This document shows positions 8,048 to 16,469 of a stretch of DNA of 33,761 bases, piece after piece (positions within the stretch are counted from its first letter, which is position 1; each line of letters starts with the position of its first letter). Position numbers and translations under genes: made by a program. The notes under the pieces are model-generated. The model searched no databases, had not been told where the DNA came from, and saw nothing but the letters and a program-made list of their open reading frames with translations. The DNA comes from Bacteroidales bacterium (lineage in GTDB: Bacteria; Bacteroidota; Bacteroidia; Bacteroidales; UBA932), in the NCBI GenBank assembly GCA_017561885.1, contig JAFZBF010000003.1, forward strand, positions 1 to 33,761, read 5' to 3'.

Positions 8048-9469
8048 CTACTCCTCGTTCATCGCTTTCATATAATAGTACCAGTAGGTGTTCCGGAATC
8101 TGTTTGGATTCATGAAGAACCGCTCCATCCTGTCGACGGCGCTCGAGGGGATTCCGAAGCGGGCGAGATTCTCCTCGTTCACTCCGTCCTGCAGGCTGAG
8201 CCATACGAGGATGGCTTCCTGATAGATGTGGGAGGGGATGGGCTTCTGTGCGTAGACTTCTGCAAAGCTGTCCAGGCGATATAGCATCAGGTCATAGCAG
8301 AGCAGGTATTCCCGCGCCATGTCGTTGTCGGGATTCGCCTCGAGCAGTCCTGTCATCACTGAACGGAAAGCACCGTTGTCACTGTAAACGAAATCCTTCT
8401 CAGCCAGTTTCGAATGCTCCGTCTGCAGCTCTGCGGCAGTGGCTGCGTCCTGATGGCCGGGCATCATGCTCCTGGCCCATCTGCCGTAAAAGAGCGTCTT
8501 GCTGAGGAGGTTCAGGTATTTCTGGGCCGCACCGTACTCTCCGCTTTCGAGGTTTACACGGGCCAGACGCTTGATGTAGCGGGCTCCGGTATGCTTGGGC
8601 GATGCCTGCAGCGCTATGATGGCGCTCTGCTCGGCGGCCGTCATCTCTCCGAGATGGAACCAGGCTTCTCCGGCAAGGCAGTTGCTGAACACGCTGTGGT
8701 CGGTGATGATCCAGATAAGCAGGCCGTACACGCTGTTCTGCGCATAGTTGAACAAATTCTGGCCAAGCTGCCCCTTCATCGCGTTGGCGAGGTTGTAGCA
8801 GAAGGTGGCCTCAGTCATATAAAGATCTTTCCGGGAACGCTTGATAACCTTGTCCCAATGCTCTCGGTTGATTTCGGTATCGAGACCTATCACCTTGTCG
8901 TAGGCAAGGACGGGCGTTCCCAATAGCTTGCCGTAATAATCGTTGACAGGGGAACCGAGTGACCAGACGCCGAAGGCGAGGAAAAGGAGCGCTGCGACGG
9001 GCTTCATCCAGACCTTCCGGAAACTGAGGGCAGCCAGCAGCAGAGAAAGATAGCCGAGTACAACCAATGTGTAGCGGGTGCTGTAGAGATTCTCGGTCTC
9101 ACGGAAGAACGACCATATGAACAGCACTGCTGCGACGGCAAGCGACGGCCAGTGGCCGAAGAATTTCCTGCAGATCTTGTATGTGACGAAGCCGATTCCG
9201 AAAAGGAGCAGGGCAACCACCAGCGGCCCGACGACCGGAAGGAGGAAGAACTGGTCCAGAAAGTCGCATACGAAACGGACCAGCCAGCCAGAACCGGTGT
9301 AAGTCTGACGGATATAGTCCCAGTCATACAGGAAGAGAGTCATCTGCTCCCTGCGCATAAGATGGTAGGGGTAGGCCAGCTGGAAAAAGCCGTACGCTCC
9401 AAGGAAGGCAAGCCCTGAAGCAACCGCTCCGGAATGCTCCCTGAATGCCTTTATGATTTTCTTAAACAC
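8048..9469 (-). CDS. DUF6057-like membrane protein with TPR-like C-terminal half
   Basis: 473 residues. The N-terminal half holds about five transmembrane segments (around 15-30, 70-95, 108-122, 130-148 and 155-172). The C-terminal half is soluble and helical, with TPR-like segments such as AWFHLGEMTAAEQSAIIALQ and YIKRLARVNLESGEYGAAQKYL. This build matches my memory of the DUF6057 family of Bacteroidota. It is the first gene of the minus-strand unit and is divergent from the fimbrial operon. The coupling to a haem-motif lipoprotein and a Gate transporter suggests a joint envelope function, which is inference. No enzymatic motif is seen. Confidence 0.7.
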   Translation of the reverse strand: MFKKIIKAFREHSGAVASGLAFLGAYGFFQLAYPYHLMRREQMTLFLYDWDYIRQTYTGSGWLVRFVCDFLDQFFLLPVVGPLVVALLLFGIGFVTYKICRKFFGHWPSLAVAAVLFIWSFFRETENLYSTRYTLVVLGYLSLLLAALSFRKVWMKPVAALLFLAFGVWSLGSPVNDYYGKLLGTPVLAYDKVIGLDTEINREHWDKVIKRSRKDLYMTEATFCYNLANAMKGQLGQNLFNYAQNSVYGLLIWIITDHSVFSNCLAGEAWFHLGEMTAAEQSAIIALQASPKHTGARYIKRLARVNLESGEYGAAQKYLNLLSKTLFYGRWARSMMPGHQDAATAAELQTEHSKLAEKDFVYSDNGAFRSVMTGLLEANPDNDMAREYLLCYDLMLYRLDSFAEVYAQKPIPSHIYQEAILVWLSLQDGVNEENLARFGIPSSAVDRMERFFMNPNRFRNTYWYYYMKAMNEE

Positions 9470-9565
9470 CTTACAAATATGCGAAAAAATCGCAAATACT
9501 TTATAAAAAACAGATTATGATTGAATTGAGGTTGAATTTTATAAGAAAAATTTCATCAAATGGGA

Positions 9566-9609
9566 AAAAGTATATACATTTGTATTTGTTCACGTGCAAA
9601 AGTATATAC
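9566..9609 (+). promoter_or_regulatory. Fimbrial operon promoter with paired operator-like repeats
   Basis: A 12-bp direct repeat AAAAGTATATAC occurs at 9566-9577 and 9598-9609, exactly 32 bp apart (about three helical turns). Each contains the palindrome GTATATAC. Between and overlapping them lie two candidate -7 boxes, TACATTTG (9575-9582) and TGTATTTG (9581-9588, one mismatch), and the palindrome CACGTG (9591-9596). This looks like a promoter with two binding sites for a dimeric regulator. No inverted repeats of the kind that bound invertible promoters were seen. Confidence 0.5.
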
Positions 9610-9610
9610 T

Positions 9611-11353
9611 GTGAAAGAAATTAAGGTACTGCTGATTGCGGCAGCATTGTTTATTTTAGGTGGCCAGTCTCAGTCTTACGCACAGGACACTACATACTAC
9701 TACCTGCGCGGTGTGGATACCGTGCTGGTAGAGTTGCATCCCGACTTGTCACCTCAAGAAATTGAACACAAGCCGTCTGAGGCGTGGTCTATCCGCAATA
9801 ATCTTTTCTATGATGCGTCCGGCACTCCCAACCTTGGAGTGGAGGTTCCTGTGAACGGTCATTGGAGCCTGGGCGGCAACGTCGGTTTCAAGCCCTGGGA
9901 CCGCTTCATCGACAATGACAGCAACAAGCAGCATCCTCGTCGCTGGCGTAATCTGGTCATTGCGCCCGAAGCACGTTACTACACGGACACGATCAACACG
10001 GGGCTCTTCTTTACCGGTAATCTCCTGTATACCCACTACAACACCGGTAACGTGAAGTTCCCTCTCGGTTTGTACAAACGCACCCAAGACTATTATGTTC
10101 AGGGCAATCTCCTCGGAGCAGGCCTTGGACTTGGCTATTCGTGGTGGCTGAGCAGACATTTCCGCCTCGAGGCTGAGGCCGGACTTGCCGGCGGCTGGTT
10201 CTTCCACGACGCCTATTATATAAATGAGCACTGCGACAACTGCTTTATCGAGCATCAGACCGGCCCGGCCCTCGTACCGAAGCTTGGTCTGAACCTGGTA
10301 TATACCTTCGGCAAGGAAGACGAGAGGCCTGCACCTGAAGAAAGGACCGTACGTCTGGCTCCTTACGACACGGTACGTCCCATCTATCTCGATCCGGCCC
10401 TTCCGCTCATCGAGGAGTGGAAAGGTGTAGCCGGACAGCTTGAGAAGAACAATCCCGTCCTCAAGCCCAGCAGCGAATACAGGCCTTATACTCCGGATAT
10501 GATTCTCCGCAAGATGGAAGGTCCCCTCTATGTTCACTTCGAACTCGACAAGACCGTCCTGAAACGCGATTTCCGCGACAATGCGCCGATTCTCGACCAG
10601 ATACTTGACATCACCCGCCAGATCATGGCCGATACTACCAGCTCCGTAAGTTGCATCCAGATCATCGGTCTGGCATCTATCGAAGGTGGTGAGAAACACA
10701 ACCAGCAGTTGTCAGAAGGACGTGCAAAGGCCCTCCAGAAATATATACAGAACCGACTCCCCATAGCTGACAACCTGTTTGAAGCGAATGCCGGCGGCGA
10801 GGCCTGGAGCGAATTCCGCGACCAGGTGAACGACCTCCGTCTGGCAAATGGTGAAGGAAGCGCACTGACGATGGCCCAGATCAACAACGTGCTGGACATC
10901 ATCGACAATGAGTCTGATCTTGCAGCCAGGGAAAGGCGGATCCGCAATCTCGACGGCGGCAGTGTCTACAAGGTTCTCAAGGATGAACTCCTTTCAGACC
11001 AGCGTAATTCAGGTTACATCCGTATCTACTATGATTACGTGCCTGACAAGACAGCTCTCCAGATCAACGACGCCATAGCCCACATCAAGGCCGGCCGCTA
11101 TGCCGAAGCTTTGCGCCTGCTCGAAGAAGTCAAGGACGACGAGCGTGCCCAGAGCGCTTACGGTGTCGCGCTGTTCTACAACAACCAGCCTGAGAAGGCC
11201 CTGTCGGTATTGCGCAAGGCTGCCGAAGCCGGTGACGCGACGGCGATCCGCAATCTGCAGGATATGGAGCACGTGGTGGACCATAACGCTCACGTAGGCG
11301 AGAGGATCTACACCCGCGACATCTACGGCAACGAGATCACCAATAACAAGTAA
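9611..11353 (+). CDS. DUF3575/OmpA-like fimbrial-operon outer membrane protein
   Basis: 580 residues from the GTG at 9611. That start gives a clean signal peptide ending SQSYA-Q and lies downstream of the predicted promoter, whereas the ATG at 9560 would precede it. Residues about 45-235 form a DUF3575-like beta-barrel or sandwich region (NNLFYDASGTPNLGVEVPV at its start). About 300-470 is an OmpA-C-like part with VHFELDKTVLKRDFRDN and IQIIGLASIEGGEKHNQQLS, which may contact peptidoglycan. The C-terminal 80 residues have TPR-like repeats (AGRYAEALRLLEEVKDDERA). Proteins of this build head FimA/Mfa operons in Bacteroidales and may anchor or assemble the fimbriae. Role is inferred from position. 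Confidence 0.78.
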   Translation: MKEIKVLLIAAALFILGGQSQSYAQDTTYYYLRGVDTVLVELHPDLSPQEIEHKPSEAWSIRNNLFYDASGTPNLGVEVPVNGHWSLGGNVGFKPWDRFIDNDSNKQHPRRWRNLVIAPEARYYTDTINTGLFFTGNLLYTHYNTGNVKFPLGLYKRTQDYYVQGNLLGAGLGLGYSWWLSRHFRLEAEAGLAGGWFFHDAYYINEHCDNCFIEHQTGPALVPKLGLNLVYTFGKEDERPAPEERTVRLAPYDTVRPIYLDPALPLIEEWKGVAGQLEKNNPVLKPSSEYRPYTPDMILRKMEGPLYVHFELDKTVLKRDFRDNAPILDQILDITRQIMADTTSSVSCIQIIGLASIEGGEKHNQQLSEGRAKALQKYIQNRLPIADNLFEANAGGEAWSEFRDQVNDLRLANGEGSALTMAQINNVLDIIDNESDLAARERRIRNLDGGSVYKVLKDELLSDQRNSGYIRIYYDYVPDKTALQINDAIAHIKAGRYAEALRLLEEVKDDERAQSAYGVALFYNNQPEKALSVLRKAAEAGDATAIRNLQDMEHVVDHNAHVGERIYTRDIYGNEITNNK

Positions 11354-11400
11354 TGATTTGAAACCATATAAACTACTATCTTAATTAACAAACCAAATCG

Positions 11401-13272
11401 ATGAAAAAATTATTTGTTCTCTTGAGTGCTGTTGCACTCTTCGGATTGGTTTCTTGCTCACAGAACGAGGGACTCAATCCTAGCAAAGAAGGCGTGAAAG
11501 ATGAGGTTAAGACTTCTTTCACCATCAACGTGGCTACTAACGCCAAGACCAAAGCTACTGCCACTGAAGTACAGGATGAGACTGCTTTCCGTGGTATGGA
11601 GAAGATGAAACTCTTCGTTTTCAAGGACCTTCCTACCAAAGAGGATCCTATGGCAGATTACCAGTATGACCTTGGTTCTCTTTCAGCCAATGACATCAGC
11701 GACGCTCAGTCAAGCAAGATTTACAACCTTTCTATTCCGCTCGGCGTAAACAATATGTTGTTCTACGGCCGTGCAAAGGTCAGCTCAACTGTAGCTGATT
11801 ACAGGCAGTATGGTTTCCTGGACTATAATGTAGGTACCAAGAAGTCTGAAATCTTCTTCAACACCAAGCCGATTGTTGATGACCTTACTAATTTCCAGGC
11901 TGCACAAAATGCACTTGCAGGTATTCTCAACGATGTTCTCTCTGCAACCGGTTGGGTAGATCTGGTTGGAACTACTGATGTTATGTTGAAGCCGCTGGAT
12001 TCACTTTATACAGAATTCACTACCATCAGGGAAGGCGAATTCCGTGACGGTTCAGGTCCCGCAATCGTGCGCGTCCTTACTGATATCCAGTCAGTTGTTT
12101 CAAAAATCACCAGCCCTGCTGCAGCCGCAACCGTAGCTGCCGCTATCAAGGCTAAGGTTGACAATTATGTAAGCGGAGGCGCGTTTGTATCCGCTTACAA
12201 TCAATACGATGAGTTCCCTGCATCTCTCGGTCTGCCGAACGGTTCTGCACAGCTCACTTTCAACAAGACTTCAGGAGAGTTTGAATATGTTTCAACTCCT
12301 GGTAAGATCGGTGATGACGTTAGCGTTGCAGTTGCAAGCGTAAGCGATTTCATCTATCCTGCTGAACTCACCTATTTTGTAAGTTCTCCTATCCGTGTTT
12401 CTGCTGAAGAAGTTGAAGAGGAAGATTTCCCTGTAACCGTAGCAACTTGGTCTGCAAGGGAATGGAATTCTAAGTGGCCTGTTGCAGGTATCAATGGTAC
12501 CGTTGCTTCAGATACCCGTGCCGTAGCTCTTCAGAACAATATCCAGTATGGTGTAGCTCTTCTCAAGACTACTGTTAAGTACGCAGCTGCTACAGTTGCT
12601 GACAACCGCGAGGCTGTTCTTAAGGCTAAAAACCCTGAGAGTACTGAAAAAGATATGGACATCACCGTAGACGGCAATTCATTCCAGATTAACGGTATCC
12701 TCGTAGGCGGCCAGCCGGCTGGAGCTGATAACTGGTGGCTGCCCAAGGCTGATGGAACCAAAGTCGTTTACGACAACTATATGAATGCTTCAGGCCCTGC
12801 TGCTATCCCTGCATCTGGCCAGAGCGATCCTGTATATACTATGGTTCTTGACAACTATAGTTCAAGCGGTAAGCAGTCTGTTGTCTATGTGGCTCTCGAG
12901 CTCAAGAACAATACAGGTGCTGACTTCTATGGCCATGGCAATGTTATCCCTAAGGACGGTATCTTCTATATGGTAGGTAAACTTGACCTCGCCAACCTTA
13001 CAACTGCTCAGATGCAAGCTGTGGAAGCTAACTATCCTGTAAATACAGACGGTAACGGTATCCGTATGGCTCCGTTTGCATCAGATGGTACAAACGATCA
13101 GGTTATCCGTGTATTCATGCAGGATTTCGTAACTGAAGCCAACTTCACCATCACCAACCTCCACGGTGCATATGCAACTGTTCCTGACCTCAAGTCAGTT
13201 GAGATGATCTTCGGTCTTTCAGTTGACCTCAAGTGGAAAGCTGGTGCAAGCTTCGATATTACTCTTGACTAA
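11401..13272 (+). CDS. Major fimbrial subunit, Mfa1/FimA-like lipoprotein precursor
   Basis: 623-residue fimbrillin precursor with signal peptide and lipobox LVSC-S. Type V pilins of this class are lipidated, moved to the outer membrane, trimmed by a trypsin-like protease and polymerised by strand exchange. The stretch FRGMEKMKLFVFKD (about 63-76) is the usual first strand of the N-terminal FimA-like domain. The C terminus, LSVDLKWKAGASFDITLD, is the probable donor strand. Length is above that of most FimA and somewhat above Mfa1. Codon use here is visibly more AT-rich and uniform than in flanking genes, fitting high expression. It follows the DUF3575 gene after 47 nt and is followed by a hairpin at 13278-13301. 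Confidence 0.8.
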   Translation: MKKLFVLLSAVALFGLVSCSQNEGLNPSKEGVKDEVKTSFTINVATNAKTKATATEVQDETAFRGMEKMKLFVFKDLPTKEDPMADYQYDLGSLSANDISDAQSSKIYNLSIPLGVNNMLFYGRAKVSSTVADYRQYGFLDYNVGTKKSEIFFNTKPIVDDLTNFQAAQNALAGILNDVLSATGWVDLVGTTDVMLKPLDSLYTEFTTIREGEFRDGSGPAIVRVLTDIQSVVSKITSPAAAATVAAAIKAKVDNYVSGGAFVSAYNQYDEFPASLGLPNGSAQLTFNKTSGEFEYVSTPGKIGDDVSVAVASVSDFIYPAELTYFVSSPIRVSAEEVEEEDFPVTVATWSAREWNSKWPVAGINGTVASDTRAVALQNNIQYGVALLKTTVKYAAATVADNREAVLKAKNPESTEKDMDITVDGNSFQINGILVGGQPAGADNWWLPKADGTKVVYDNYMNASGPAAIPASGQSDPVYTMVLDNYSSSGKQSVVYVALELKNNTGADFYGHGNVIPKDGIFYMVGKLDLANLTTAQMQAVEANYPVNTDGNGIRMAPFASDGTNDQVIRVFMQDFVTEANFTITNLHGAYATVPDLKSVEMIFGLSVDLKWKAGASFDITLD

Positions 13273-13277
13273 TTTCT

Positions 13278-13301
13278 TTCTGAACGCTTTATTATTCAGA
13301 A
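13278..13301 (+). promoter_or_regulatory. Intergenic hairpin after the major subunit gene
   Basis: TTCTGAA (13278-13284) pairs with TTCAGAA (13295-13301) across a 10-nt loop, directly after the major fimbrillin stop. There is only a short T tract after it, so it is more likely a partial terminator or mRNA-stabilising structure that favours major over minor subunits. Confidence 0.35.
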
Positions 13302-13325
13302 TCGTTTAACCAAAAACTTAATACA

Positions 13326-14465
13326 GTGAAAAGGTTCGTCACAGCGCTGTCAAGTTTGATGAGTCTCGCCGGTCTGGCTTTCTTCGCAGGAAGCTGCAGC
13401 CTGATCGACGAGAACCTCGTCGACTGTCCCGAAGATATCATTGTCGACTATCACGTGCGCCTTATTACCAACAAGGAGCAGGAGATGGACTTGAAGTTGG
13501 GAACCGACAAAGACCTCCCGCTCAGGCAGGCCCTCGAGGACTATCTGCGCGATATTTTTGTCGAGACAGCGCGTGATGCCAACCTTTCGTTCTATACGCG
13601 TCCCGCTGACGAACGTGCCCTCAACGCCACCGATGTCTGGAATTCGAACGGCAGAACTTATGAGTTGCAGCTTCAATCAGGTGACTATGTCAACCTTGTC
13701 GCCGCCAACCTTGAGGGCAACGGTGTGGTCAGCTATGTGGGCGATGAAACATCAGCGGGTGCATCTTTCAACCAGAACGCAAAGGATATAGTAGCAAGCC
13801 ACAAGACCGGTTTGTATACCGCCCGTTCTGCGATGCGGATACTTGACCGCACAGAATATCAGCATTTCGACGTCGACCTCTATATGGCCAACGATGCCGG
13901 CGGCATCGTGCTCAATGTCGACTCGTGCTATTTCAGCAACATCCGTTGCGAGATCGAAGGTCTCGCAGACGGTTTCAACATCCTTGACAGTACATATACA
14001 TATAATGCGCACACGCTGGTCAAAACAGACCTCGTCGATGCGCAGCCCTATGTAGACAAACTGTCAAAGACAGGTGGACCGGCCAGAACAGGTCTCTATA
14101 CCCAGCATATGTGGGAGCGTTGGGAACGCACTCCGGTCATCATGTGCGGTGTCGGCTTCTCAAGCCGCAACATGACCGAGAAGTTCATCGACGGAATGAC
14201 CGTCTACTGGATACTCCACCTCTATGTCACGCTCGAAAGCGGTTCTGTCACCCATAGTACGATCTATGTGGCCGAACCCCTTCCTGCCGGAAATCTGAAA
14301 ATTATAGTCGGCTGGCTGCTCGGTAACGGCAGCTTCTCGCCGGATCCTCCTACACCTGGTCCCGGTCCCCTGCCGCCTGAGCCTCCTATTGAAGAGAAGG
14401 TGATAGCCGGTGTTGACGTTGAACTCGACTGGAATCCAGGCCCTGAATTCAATCCTAGCTTATGA
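13326..14465 (+). CDS. FimB/Mfa2-family fimbrial anchor lipoprotein
   Basis: 379-residue lipoprotein starting at GTG, with lipobox AGSC-S followed by SLIDENLVDCPED, the hallmark start of the FimB/Mfa2 family. These proteins sit at the base of the fimbria, hold it to the outer membrane and limit its length. Two beta-sandwich domains are expected (about 35-190 and 195-340). The tail carries a proline-rich segment (PDPPTPGPGPLPPEPPIEE, about 339-357) and then VDVELDWNPGPEF, resembling the C-terminal strand of the major subunit. It overlaps the next gene by 4 nt, suggesting coupled translation. Confidence 0.85.
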   Translation: MKRFVTALSSLMSLAGLAFFAGSCSLIDENLVDCPEDIIVDYHVRLITNKEQEMDLKLGTDKDLPLRQALEDYLRDIFVETARDANLSFYTRPADERALNATDVWNSNGRTYELQLQSGDYVNLVAANLEGNGVVSYVGDETSAGASFNQNAKDIVASHKTGLYTARSAMRILDRTEYQHFDVDLYMANDAGGIVLNVDSCYFSNIRCEIEGLADGFNILDSTYTYNAHTLVKTDLVDAQPYVDKLSKTGGPARTGLYTQHMWERWERTPVIMCGVGFSSRNMTEKFIDGMTVYWILHLYVTLESGSVTHSTIYVAEPLPAGNLKIIVGWLLGNGSFSPDPPTPGPGPLPPEPPIEEKVIAGVDVELDWNPGPEFNPSL

Positions 14466-16465
14466 TGAAACGGACAATCCATCGTACAGACAATCAATCA
14501 TGTCGTAGCTACGGCAGTCAGTTGCTGGCAGTTCTCTGCCTGCTGCTGAGCTTTGCCATGTTCACTTCTTGCTACGAAGAGATGACGCCAGATAAGTTCA
14601 CCGACCCTATGGCCAGAGAGCTTACGCTCCGTTTCTATCTCCCTGGAGTAATCGCTCCTGCAACCAAGACTGTCGCTGGTGACGTGGCCAGCGTTTCAGA
14701 TCCAGAATCCCGCATCTACAACGTCAAGGTGTGGGCTTTCAACCACGTAGATCTTACTGATGCCGCAGCTGTGGCGGCAGCCGACAACCAGATGGCAGTC
14801 GCATATACAGAAGTACAAGATATCGCGTGGAACAACACGTCCAACCTTCCCAACGGAAGCAATTATTACGCAGCCACCTATTGGGCTGACACCTATACCT
14901 TGGAAGTCAAGATCAACTTCCCGGGATACATTATGGGCCGTACTGCCGATCAGTTGAAGTTCGATTTCTATGTTCTCGCTAATGCTTCATCAATCGGAGT
15001 CGATCCTACCTATAATACAACCAGAGGCGATCTAAAGGCATTGACATTCGGCTATACAAGTGCGGAAGACGACTTGTTCGGCCCTTACCAGCAGAACCGT
15101 GCTACCTGGGGAGCCACTCCTTCGGCAGCTATTAACGGCAGTTCGACAAACGGCCCCGGACTGCCTATCAGCGGTTTCTTCAACAAGGACAAGAACGGCG
15201 CCCCTAACGGTGTAGATCTTTCTTTCCTTATTGACAACACTGCAAGTATGACTCTCGATGAGGTGCGCGAGCAACTCCCGATTGTCCAGATGGAAAGAGG
15301 TGTTTCAAAACTTCGTTTCTTCTTTACGCAGCCGACCGGAATGACCGGCGCTTCTGTCACCAAGATAGAGATTCTCACTGAACAGATACCGGCGCAGACA
15401 TATGTCTTCCCCCGTGAAGACGGCACAGAATTCCAGCTTCCTGCCACCGACGGCGGAGTTACATACGTATTTAAAGCAGCCGAAATTCCCGGTCCGACAA
15501 GCGAAGACATCGTAGAGCTTGAAGATCCGGAAACCCTGAAAGCCACAAGTGATACTTATTCAACCGCAACTGCACAGGCATATGAAACTGCCTTGGACAA
15601 CATTGTCGGTGAAAAAACAAATACACAGCGTTTTGTATATCTGCGTGAGAGCGACAAGGCCCTCACTTGCAGGATATATTACAAGATGTCTGAAACATCC
15701 GAGGAGACGTACAAGGAATTCTCGATGAGCGATGTCGCTGATTACTCAGCTGAAACGACCAATTTCCATCGTAACCACTACTGGACAGTTTACGCTTATT
15801 TCATGGGCGGTCAACTTTTTGTCAAGCCTACCGTAGCCGACTGGATTGATACACCAGTGCTTGATTACACCATGAAGATGAATACCAATATGCGTCTGTT
15901 CGATTCATGGCTCTACCGTTATGATACGGATGGCAGCTATGAACCCTGGACCAATTGGGCAACGAGCCATATGGCTGTTTCATCAGGCAGGGTAACTACC
16001 ACTTCAGCGGCAGAACCTGTCGCAGGCCGTCCTCTGCGCTCTCCTCAGATACAGCTCATCACTACCGGCGACGATACGTTCGAACTTCATGTGGACAACG
16101 ATGCCTTCGAAATCATACGTGCCAACAAGAATGACACAGGTGTCGTGACTTCTTATGAGGCAAGTACGGACGGAGTTCTTACCATACCAGCCGGCGACGA
16201 TGTGTACACCTATTTCTACATCGTTCCCAAGGAGGGCGTAACACCCACCAATCCTGTGGCTAAAGTCTCCCTTATCTACAACGACTCTGTCCTCGGACCG
16301 CAGAAAGTGACCTTCAACTACAGTTCACTTCCGGGCTATTCTGACGACAGTTCTGAAATCTGGGCATACTACTTCGATCCTGAAAACTACAACATCACAG
16401 GCAAGCTGAAGATGTATTTCGTTGACTACAATAATCCTCTGGTTCCTACTCCAGTGCAAAATTAA
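14462..16465 (+). CDS. Fimbrial accessory/minor subunit lipoprotein
   Basis: 667 residues, with the ATG overlapping the previous stop. A basic N region with Cys at residue 14 is followed by a hydrophobic core and lipobox MFTSC-Y. The first domain carries RELTLRFYLPGVIAPATKT and an R-I-Y-N-V-K-VWAFNH strand, which resembles the N-terminal beta-sandwich of FimA-type subunits. KTVAGDVASVSDPESRIYNV contains candidate sites for a trypsin-like maturase. Several later beta-rich segments end at FVDYNNPLVPTPVQN without the DW-PG tail of its neighbours. Its place after the anchor gene fits the FimC/D/E or Mfa3/4/5 accessory components that decorate the tip. Specific subfamily not recognised. Confidence 0.65.
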   Translation: MMKRTIHRTDNQSCRSYGSQLLAVLCLLLSFAMFTSCYEEMTPDKFTDPMARELTLRFYLPGVIAPATKTVAGDVASVSDPESRIYNVKVWAFNHVDLTDAAAVAAADNQMAVAYTEVQDIAWNNTSNLPNGSNYYAATYWADTYTLEVKINFPGYIMGRTADQLKFDFYVLANASSIGVDPTYNTTRGDLKALTFGYTSAEDDLFGPYQQNRATWGATPSAAINGSSTNGPGLPISGFFNKDKNGAPNGVDLSFLIDNTASMTLDEVREQLPIVQMERGVSKLRFFFTQPTGMTGASVTKIEILTEQIPAQTYVFPREDGTEFQLPATDGGVTYVFKAAEIPGPTSEDIVELEDPETLKATSDTYSTATAQAYETALDNIVGEKTNTQRFVYLRESDKALTCRIYYKMSETSEETYKEFSMSDVADYSAETTNFHRNHYWTVYAYFMGGQLFVKPTVADWIDTPVLDYTMKMNTNMRLFDSWLYRYDTDGSYEPWTNWATSHMAVSSGRVTTTSAAEPVAGRPLRSPQIQLITTGDDTFELHVDNDAFEIIRANKNDTGVVTSYEASTDGVLTIPAGDDVYTYFYIVPKEGVTPTNPVAKVSLIYNDSVLGPQKVTFNYSSLPGYSDDSSEIWAYYFDPENYNITGKLKMYFVDYNNPLVPTPVQN

Positions 16466-16469
16466 TGTG

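Noticed and set aside
6899..8284. 461-residue plus-strand open frame
   Set aside because: It is antisense to the CxxCH lipoprotein, which has a lipobox and repeats; the composition of the plus-strand frame is that of a shadow frame.
9470..9565. Invertible (phase-variable) fimbrial promoter
   Set aside because: No inverted repeats flank the promoter; only direct repeats were seen, which cannot invert it.
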